NCBI GenBank assembly: GCA_035318985.1
Contig: DATHDP010000102.1
Span: forward strand, 1 to 48,540
Reading direction: 5' to 3'
From: VBAS01 sp035318985
GTDB taxonomy: Bacteria; Bacteroidota; Bacteroidia; Chitinophagales; Chitinophagaceae
DNA: 48,540 bases
Part shown: one piece after another, positions 42,787 to 48,540 of the stretch
Layout of the letters: each line of letters opens with the position of its first letter
Position numbering within the stretch: the first letter of the stretch is position 1
The notes under the pieces: generated by a model
What the model saw: the letters and a program-made list of their open reading frames with translations, nothing else
Told to the model about the DNA's origin: nothing
The model's database searches: none
Translations under genes and position numbers: made by a program

Positions 42787-44943
42787 TTAAACCGTTCTAT
42801 GCTCAAAAAATCGTTCCAAAGCGTTCTCCAACACAGGTAACTTTATTCCACGTTCGCTTTTCAAAGCACTGTTCAATGGTCGTTGCGCCTTCCATCCCAT
42901 CTCATCCAGGCTTTTAAATAGAAGATTACTTTTTTTATACCCTCCTCTATCGGCGATCACAGAAGCAAAATCTGCCCAACTCAACATTCCTTCATTACTT
43001 AAATGCCAGATGCCTTGTTCTTCATCAATAAAAAGATCCATTGCCGTATTCGCAAGATCGGGTACATAGGTTGGTGATACGATCACATCTTTTACTACTG
43101 AATATGATCTTTCATTTTCAAGAGAATTTAAAATTGTATATACAAAATTATAACGATCCCAGGGCCCGAAAAAAGCACTTGTGCGAATGATCAATGATCC
43201 TGGATTTACTTTTTGTACAACCTGTTCTCCGTTTGCTTTGCTTATTCCATAAATACTTAATGGCTTTGCAATATCATTTTCATTGTAAGCCGTTTTTTTT
43301 GCACCGTCAAAGATCAGGTCAGAAGAGAACGTCATAAAACGAATACCCCTGATATTACAAGTGTTTGCCAGTATTCCCGGAGCAATTGTATTAACAGAAA
43401 AACATTCGTTATAATTAGTTTCCGCATCATCCACTTTTACATACCCAGCTGTATTTATAACTCCCCATGGACGATATTCATCTATTATAGATCTCACGTC
43501 ACGTTCATTAGAAATATCCAGGTCCTTCCTGCTTAAAGAAACATAGGGTATTGCGCGGTGATCACATATGCGTATAAACGCATTTCCTAATGTTCCATTC
43601 TTTCCAATAATTAAAAGCCGATTTTCTTTCTTTGATGTCATAATTTGATTCATATCTCTGTTTTTATTCCACCATCCTTGAATGTCAAGTAATGGATGAC
43701 GATACTCTCCTCTTGTGGCAATTGCTTTTACCATTTTACCAAGAGCTGTTTTTCTGATTTTATTGTTTGCAATATCATAAGCACCCGATTCATAATAATT
43801 ATTTGTACATGTAAGCAAGCTGTTCCACTCAAAAGCGCCGAGTAAAGACCATACTGTTACAGCAACTATGTCAATGCCTTGCTTTTTTAAATTGCAACAA
43901 TCTTCCCATGTTTCTTTGAACCAACGCATTTGCTCTTCACGGGTACAGCTTAAATGATTTTCTGTAATTGAAATTGGGATTTTATACTTTTCCCATGCTT
44001 CTTTTAAAAGAACATTTAACCCAGAAAGTTCTTTGACCCGTACTGCTTCGACATCGGCATATCTATGCTTGTGATTACCACCATGTGTTGAACAATGATA
44101 GTTCTCAATATTTTCATCCAAATATCTTTCCGAGGTTACATAATAGTTGAAGCCAATAATATCAGGCGGGCATGGATTCTCTAAAAAAAACTCCAGCTCT
44201 TTTATATGAATGCCTATTGAAATAAAATAATCCCAGAAAAAATGTTGCTGATCTACTTTGCCACACAAAAGATCATAAGTAAGCCAGCGTCTTTCATTTT
44301 CAAAATCTGCCTGGTAAGAAAGCAGGTCGGTACTATGTGTTTTAGAAAGATCTTCTGTTTGTACGAGTTTGGCTTTGGGGTTTATCTTTCTTATCGTCTG
44401 CATGCTCAATACAACTCCTTTCAGTTGATTGATGAGCATTTTATAAGAGATCAATTCATCTTTGCAATGAGGATACCATAAACCATAAAGCCCACTAAAT
44501 CTTGCGGTAGTTAATGGTTCATTTACGGGAGTATAATATTCAAGCCATGGAAATTTTTTAGCAACTGCCTTGGCGTATAAAGCAAGCTTGTCAGGAAATT
44601 CAGGATCTGTTAAGTCGGTAAATGCGGGCCCGCTTCCATGATGTACCAATCCTGCAATTGGTTTAATATGCTTTCTGCGAATTGAATGAAGTTGTTTTTC
44701 TGTCCACGTCCAATCAATGGCTTTATTAGATTCGGGTTGATGATGCTCCCAAAGTATAGGATACCTTAGTTTTTTGATACCGAGTTCCGCAAACCGCTCA
44801 ATATCTCCAGGCCTTGTATAATGCCCTGAATACAAAAGTTGGTCACGAAAAACATCCTGCACCCTATTGATCGTACACTCAATTCCACCCCAAACCTCAG
44901 GATTGCAATGCTGGTAATTTATGTCCGTTGATTTGTGTGCCAT
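42787..44943 (-). CDS. Fusion of a GH1-like glycosidase and an RmlD-like sugar-nucleotide reductase
   Basis: A 718-residue cytoplasmic-type protein. Residues about 10-425 are a GH1-like barrel with acid/base E142 (YTPVNEPL), nucleophile candidate E328 (ITENHL) and family segments RYPILWEHHQ, GLVHHGSGP and VWSLLGAFEWNSLL. Residues about 440-718 are an extended SDR of the RmlD (dTDP-4-dehydrorhamnose reductase) type: LLIIGKNGTLGNAF for NAD(P), VINTAGYVKVDDAE, TFSSDLIFDG, and YGISK with about Y564 and K568. There is no signal peptide. The ATG lies 47 bases inside the end of the upstream glf gene; no later start keeps the GH1 beginning. The combination suggests making or modifying a surface glycan, possibly by transglycosylation. 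That role is inference. Confidence 0.88.
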   Translation of the reverse strand: MAHKSTDINYQHCNPEVWGGIECTINRVQDVFRDQLLYSGHYTRPGDIERFAELGIKKLRYPILWEHHQPESNKAIDWTWTEKQLHSIRRKHIKPIAGLVHHGSGPAFTDLTDPEFPDKLALYAKAVAKKFPWLEYYTPVNEPLTTARFSGLYGLWYPHCKDELISYKMLINQLKGVVLSMQTIRKINPKAKLVQTEDLSKTHSTDLLSYQADFENERRWLTYDLLCGKVDQQHFFWDYFISIGIHIKELEFFLENPCPPDIIGFNYYVTSERYLDENIENYHCSTHGGNHKHRYADVEAVRVKELSGLNVLLKEAWEKYKIPISITENHLSCTREEQMRWFKETWEDCCNLKKQGIDIVAVTVWSLLGAFEWNSLLTCTNNYYESGAYDIANNKIRKTALGKMVKAIATRGEYRHPLLDIQGWWNKNRDMNQIMTSKKENRLLIIGKNGTLGNAFIRICDHRAIPYVSLSRKDLDISNERDVRSIIDEYRPWGVINTAGYVKVDDAETNYNECFSVNTIAPGILANTCNIRGIRFMTFSSDLIFDGAKKTAYNENDIAKPLSIYGISKANGEQVVQKVNPGSLIIRTSAFFGPWDRYNFVYTILNSLENERSYSVVKDVIVSPTYVPDLANTAMDLFIDEEQGIWHLSNEGMLSWADFASVIADRGGYKKSNLLFKSLDEMGWKAQRPLNSALKSERGIKLPVLENALERFFEHRTV

Positions 44944-46045
44944 TTGCTTGTTCTTTGGTACCGATTATTTTTTTAAACAGGGTTAATGATTGCGCAACCA
45001 CCTGGTCCATATTATAATATTTGTAAGTAGCTAATCTTCCAACAAAATGAACATTTGGCATCTCTGCGGTCAATGCCTGGTATTTTTTATATAGTTCTGC
45101 ATTTTCGGGACGAGGCACCGGGTAATATGGATCTCCTTCATCTTTCGGATACTCATATACCATTGTTGTCTTCGGATGCTTTTGACCTGTTAAGTATTTA
45201 AACTCTGTTACTCTTGTATAAGGATGTTCATTCGGATAGTTTACCGTTCCTGTTGGTTGAAAACATTCTGTTTCTACGGTTTCGAATTTAAACTCAAGGG
45301 AACGATAAGGAAGTTTTCCATAACAATAATTAAAGTAATAATCGATCGGTCCCGTATAGATCATTTCTTTATACGGTATCATTCTTTCAATTTCCTTATA
45401 GTCCGTATTCAACATCACTTTTATGTTTGGGTGAGAAAGCATTTTCTCAAACATTTTTGTATACCCATGCAAAGGCATCGCCTGGTATGTATCGGTAAAA
45501 TACCTGTCGTCCTTATTTGTTCGTGTTGGTATTCTTGCTGCAACAGAAGCATCCAACTCACTTGGATCTAATCCCCATTGTTTTTTTGTATATCCTTTGA
45601 AAAATTTTTCATAAAGTTCTTTTCCCACCTTGCTTACCACTACATCTTCAGAAGTAATGATCCTTTCTTTTTTCTCTGCTTTATCCTCTAAAAATTTTTC
45701 AACTTCAGATGAACTAAGTTGAGTACCGTATAATTTATTAATTGTATTAAGATTGATCGGAATAGGCACTAACATTCCATCAACACTTGCTAACACACGG
45801 TGCTCATACGGACGCCATGTTGTGAATTTCCCGAGATATTCATAGATCTCTTTACAATTTGTATGAAAAATATGCGGCCCATATAAGTGTACAAGTATGC
45901 CTTCATTATTATAGTAATCGTATGTATTCCCTCCAATATGATTTCTTTTATCAATTATTAAAACTTTTTTGCCTGCCTGGCTTGCCAATCGCTCTGCGAT
46001 GACTGCTCCGGCAAATCCGGCTCCTACCACTAAATAGTCAAACAT
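44897..46045 (-). CDS. glf: UDP-galactopyranose mutase
   Basis: A 382-residue flavoprotein. It starts with the FAD motif MFDYLVVGAGFAGAVIAERL, followed by DKRNHIGGNTYD, GPHIFHTN, RVLASVDGMLVPIPINL, EKFFKGYTKKQWG and the C-terminal VHFVGRLATYKYYNMDQVV. It converts UDP-galactopyranose to UDP-galactofuranose for cell-surface glycans. ATG at 46045 was chosen because the flavin strand begins there; the frame extends seven residues to 46066. The start overlaps the upstream glycosyltransferase by eight bases and the end overlaps the GH1-RmlD gene by 47 bases, so the genes are tightly co-transcribed. Confidence 0.95.
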   Translation of the reverse strand: MFDYLVVGAGFAGAVIAERLASQAGKKVLIIDKRNHIGGNTYDYYNNEGILVHLYGPHIFHTNCKEIYEYLGKFTTWRPYEHRVLASVDGMLVPIPINLNTINKLYGTQLSSSEVEKFLEDKAEKKERIITSEDVVVSKVGKELYEKFFKGYTKKQWGLDPSELDASVAARIPTRTNKDDRYFTDTYQAMPLHGYTKMFEKMLSHPNIKVMLNTDYKEIERMIPYKEMIYTGPIDYYFNYCYGKLPYRSLEFKFETVETECFQPTGTVNYPNEHPYTRVTEFKYLTGQKHPKTTMVYEYPKDEGDPYYPVPRPENAELYKKYQALTAEMPNVHFVGRLATYKYYNMDQVVAQSLTLFKKIIGTKEQANGTQINGHKLPALQS

Positions 46046-47192
46046 AGGCTTGTGATTTATTTTCATGATTAATAGTTTTAGTGTTAATAGTTTTATTCAT
46101 AAGCTCATTCATGCGTTTCCATATATCATCCCACGACATGGTTTCTAATAAAGCATCAACCTCACTTTGCCAACGCTTGCTTCTTTCAGTTGATAAATAT
46201 TGTTCGATCGCGGCGACAAATTCATCAGGAGTATCAGCAATGCTTACAACTTTCTTATCAGCGTATGGATGAACAACATCATGAATGGAAGTGGATACAA
46301 CTGGTTTACCTGCTGCAAGGAACTCTGGTGTTTTTGTCGGGCTTATATATTTTGTTGCTTCATTTAATTCAAATGGCATCATCGCGATATCCCATCCTGC
46401 GAGATAACCCGGTAACTCTTTATAATCCCGCATTCCTATAAAGTGAATATTTCTGTTGGTTGGTAAACTTGCAGGATCTATTTTAGCAGTTGGTCCAATA
46501 ACTACAAAATGCCAGTCAGGGCGTTGCTCTGCCACTGATCTTAAAAGTTCAATATTGAATCGTTCATCAATTACTCCATAAAACCCTATTCGCGGATGAG
46601 GAATAGATTCCTGGTCCATTGGGTCCTTTGTAAATTTCCTTGCTTGTATAAAATGTTTTACATCTATACCGCTTGGAACACCATATATGTTTGAATGAAA
46701 TTCCTTTTTTGCCTCATACAAATGCATGCCACCTGTAAATACAATATCTGCTTTTGCAAAAAGTGTTTGCTCCCAAACTTTTAATTCCGGAGCCGCAAAC
46801 TTGAAAGAAGAAAGTTCGTCCATGCAATCATACACAAGTAGTGCCGGTTTTAAATGAAGGCTAAACGCAAATGATAACGGGGTATAATACCACGTCACAT
46901 AATTCTTAATATTCATTGAAGCCATGAACATATCCAGTAAATGACGCAATGCATCGGGGACGTTTTCAGTATCACTTGTAATATGTGGTGTTACAACACA
47001 TACACCGCTAACTGGATCATCAAAAATTTCATTGTATTGTGAAGGGGCATGATGTACAGGCTCTTCGAAAAAAAAGACTCTGCGTTGTTTTGCGAATCGA
47101 CTCATTAAATGCTGTGGACGCTGATAAACAAAATTCCAACGCAAATGAGAGAAGCAAATAAGATCAATATTCTTTTTCGAAGGTGGAGTCAT
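46038..47192 (-). CDS. Glycosyltransferase (GT4-like, GT-B fold)
   Basis: A 384-residue cytoplasmic GT-B enzyme. The N-domain has ICFSHLRWNFVYQRPQHLMSR, a hallmark of a GT4-like group, and TWYYTPLSFAFSLHLKPALLVYDCMDE. The C-domain has IGFYGVIDERFNIELL, HFVVIGP and the donor-site segment EATKYISPTKTPEFLAAGKPVVST with the ExxxxxxxE-like pattern. It leads the operon glf - GH1-RmlD - GH1. The donor may be UDP-galactofuranose from the next gene, but that is inference. The start is separated from the divergent acetyltransferase gene by about 200 bases. Confidence 0.92.
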   Translation of the reverse strand: MTPPSKKNIDLICFSHLRWNFVYQRPQHLMSRFAKQRRVFFFEEPVHHAPSQYNEIFDDPVSGVCVVTPHITSDTENVPDALRHLLDMFMASMNIKNYVTWYYTPLSFAFSLHLKPALLVYDCMDELSSFKFAAPELKVWEQTLFAKADIVFTGGMHLYEAKKEFHSNIYGVPSGIDVKHFIQARKFTKDPMDQESIPHPRIGFYGVIDERFNIELLRSVAEQRPDWHFVVIGPTAKIDPASLPTNRNIHFIGMRDYKELPGYLAGWDIAMMPFELNEATKYISPTKTPEFLAAGKPVVSTSIHDVVHPYADKKVVSIADTPDEFVAAIEQYLSTERSKRWQSEVDALLETMSWDDIWKRMNELMNKTINTKTINHENKSQAYV

Positions 47193-47394
47193 AGTTTTAG
47201 TTTAGAGTCTATTATAAAGAATTATGCCACAACATTCTTCATCAGAATTCATTGATTAAAAGCGGATAAAAGTTAAATGTTTGAAGAAAAAAATTTGGAC
47301 AAATATTATTTGTCCTATTGCGATAAATACGTGTAGAAATTTATTCTCATTTTTGGTTTACGGCGAAACATTAATTGCTTTTCTTTTTATTAAG
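47193..47394. other. Divergent intergenic region with a perfect palindrome
   Basis: At 47297-47315, GGACAAAT-ATT-ATTTGTCC is an exact inverted repeat with 8-base arms. There is no U-tract, so it looks like an operator for one or both divergent genes. The rest of the stretch shows no gene; a frame open from 47281 is not used because it has no matching domain before 47395. Confidence 0.4.
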
Positions 47395-47880
47395 ATGAAA
47401 AAATCAAAAGACATTAAAATTATAGATGCAACAAACGAAAAACATCTGCAGCATGTAAGAAATTTAATTAGTGCATTTGTCAAATGGCATTTAAGTCGTC
47501 ATGTGGAAGACATTCATTTCACCAATGAATATTTTGACCCCAAAGATCTTGAGAGAGAGTTAGCATCCTTGCCTGGCAAATATTCAATTCCGACAGGACG
47601 GCTTTTATTAGTATTTTATAATGATCAGCCAGCCGGTTGTGTAGCATTAAAGAAAATAGACGATCATTCATGTGAAATGAAAAGAATGTTTGTCTATCCT
47701 GAATTTCATGGAAAAGGAATTGGATATGCTTTAGCCAAAGCTATCATTGATGAAGCAAAAAAGATAGGCTATTCATCTATGAAACTCGATACAAGCATTA
47801 GACAAATTGAAGCGCAAAATTTATATCAGGGCTTTAGATTTAAAATATTGAAGCATATTATGAACTCCCCGAGATGTTAA
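47395..47880 (+). CDS. GNAT-family N-acetyltransferase
   Basis: A 161-residue enzyme of the GNAT fold. The acetyl-CoA binding motif A is MKRMFVYPEFHGKGIGYALA (pyrophosphate loop HGKGIG), preceded by the strand RLLLVFYNDQPAGCVALKK and followed by the strand YSSMKLDTS. ATG at 47395 was chosen; upstream frame sequence to 47281 starts with TTG and lacks homologous character. The substrate is unknown. It is a single gene divergent from the glycan cluster. Confidence 0.88.
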   Translation: MKKSKDIKIIDATNEKHLQHVRNLISAFVKWHLSRHVEDIHFTNEYFDPKDLERELASLPGKYSIPTGRLLLVFYNDQPAGCVALKKIDDHSCEMKRMFVYPEFHGKGIGYALAKAIIDEAKKIGYSSMKLDTSIRQIEAQNLYQGFRFKILKHIMNSPRC

Positions 47881-48045
47881 AAAACTGGTTAGTGTTTATG
47901 GAGTTGAAGCTATAACTCTATATGATCTCTTTTCCCTAAATTCAGGATAATCTTGTCCAGATAATATATTGGCGGGCAGAAAATTGAACTTTTTTAATAT
48001 CATTCTCTCCCTTAGATTCGCAGCCCCAAACAGAATAACCCTGCT

Positions 48046-48540
48046 ATGGAAAACAAAGAGCTGTATAGCAAGATCGCATCTGAGCAAAATATTGCATTAA
48101 AAAAAGTAGAAGCCGTCGTGGCTTTATTGGAAGAAGACGCTACCATTCCCTTTATTGCACGATACCGCAAAGAAGCAACAGGCAGCCTGGATGAAGTACA
48201 GATCGCATCCATTCGTGATCGTCTTGAACAATTGAAAGAATTGGAGAAACGCCGCGAAAGTATTTTGAAGAGCATGTTGGAGATGGAAAAACTCACCGAT
48301 GAGTTGAAACAAAAGATCGAAGCGGCCGCAACATTAACTGAACTTGAAGATATATATCTCCCCTATAAACCCAAAAGAAAAACAAAAGCCAGTATGGCCA
48401 GGGAAAAAGGATTGCAACCACTGGCAGATCTTTTATTTGAACAAACACATAACGACATAGAATCGGAAGCAGCCAAATTTATTGATAGCGAAAAAGGAGT
48501 GAACACAAGTGCAGAAGCATTGAGCGGTGCCAGGGATATT
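48046..48540 (+). CDS. tex: Tex-family protein (partial, N-terminus only)
   Basis: ATG at 48046 opens a frame that runs to the right edge (165 codons). The N-terminal Tex helical domain is clear: LEEDATIPFIARYRKEATGS around residues 28-47, DEVQIASIRDRLEQLKELEK after it, and LEDIYLPYKPKRKTKASMAREKGL around 105-128. Full Tex proteins carry a YqgF-like and an S1 RNA-binding domain further on, here outside the window. They bind RNA and are linked to transcription and fitness. The preceding 165 bases hold no gene. Confidence 0.93.
   Translation, partial: MENKELYSKIASEQNIALKKVEAVVALLEEDATIPFIARYRKEATGSLDEVQIASIRDRLEQLKELEKRRESILKSMLEMEKLTDELKQKIEAAATLTELEDIYLPYKPKRKTKASMAREKGLQPLADLLFEQTHNDIESEAAKFIDSEKGVNTSAEALSGARDI

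Noticed and set aside
1..48540. CRISPR arrays, rRNA or tRNA genes, insertion sequences or prophage
   Set aside because: No spaced direct repeats, no RNA gene signatures, no transposase, integrase or phage structural genes were seen while reading both strands.

Overview
The window reads as a chromosomal segment of a free-living member of the phylum Bacteroidota, probably family Chitinophagaceae. The evidence is AT-rich DNA, SusC/SusD pairs, many signal-peptide lipoproteins, a protein with a C-terminal type IX secretion (Por) sorting domain, menaquinone made by the futalosine route (MqnE), and -7 boxes of the TAnnTTTG type. The family assignment is inference from gene style only. No rRNA, tRNA, CRISPR array, transposase or phage gene was seen.

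Region 1 (about 1-20980) is a pectin utilisation locus. Reading leftwards on the minus strand, a SusC transporter, a SusD lipoprotein and a third surface lipoprotein with FN3 and beta-helix regions form one unit that ends at a strong hairpin terminator (11880-11908). A tightly packed run follows: PL1 pectate lyase, CE12 rhamnogalacturonan acetylesterase, two bifunctional CE8 pectin methylesterase/alpha-beta hydrolase esterase proteins with opposite domain order, a Gfo/Idh/MocA oxidoreductase, a GH43 glycosidase and a small DUF4440-like exported protein. After a regulatory gap come a GH28 polygalacturonase and a GH105 unsaturated uronyl hydrolase that runs off the left edge. Two convergent LacI-family regulators flank the SusC promoter. 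An identical 15-bp site lies upstream of both susC and the GH28 gene, 37-38 bp before a similar -7-like element, which suggests shared control. Together the enzymes would de-esterify and cleave homogalacturonan and rhamnogalacturonan, import oligomers through SusCD, and finish them to monomers.

Region 2 (about 21000-41170) is mostly housekeeping: a CBS-domain protein, a MutS2-type ATPase without the usual C-terminal Smr domain, an MsrA lipoprotein, an orphan peptide-binding lipoprotein divergent from an M1 aminopeptidase, a polysaccharide flippase-like membrane protein, an NlpC/P60 lipoprotein, DNA polymerase III alpha (DnaE), thioredoxin, a nucleoside permease-like MFS protein, a large secreted M43 metalloprotease with a type IX secretion tail, and MqnE. 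Several clear hairpin terminators separate these units.

Region 3 (about 41370-48540) holds a minus-strand surface-glycan cluster: glycosyltransferase, UDP-galactopyranose mutase, a GH1-RmlD fusion protein and a second GH1-like protein. A GNAT acetyltransferase follows, then the start of a Tex-family protein cut by the right edge. The GH1-RmlD/Glf/GT cluster and the mirror-image CE8/esterase pair are the most unusual features of the window.
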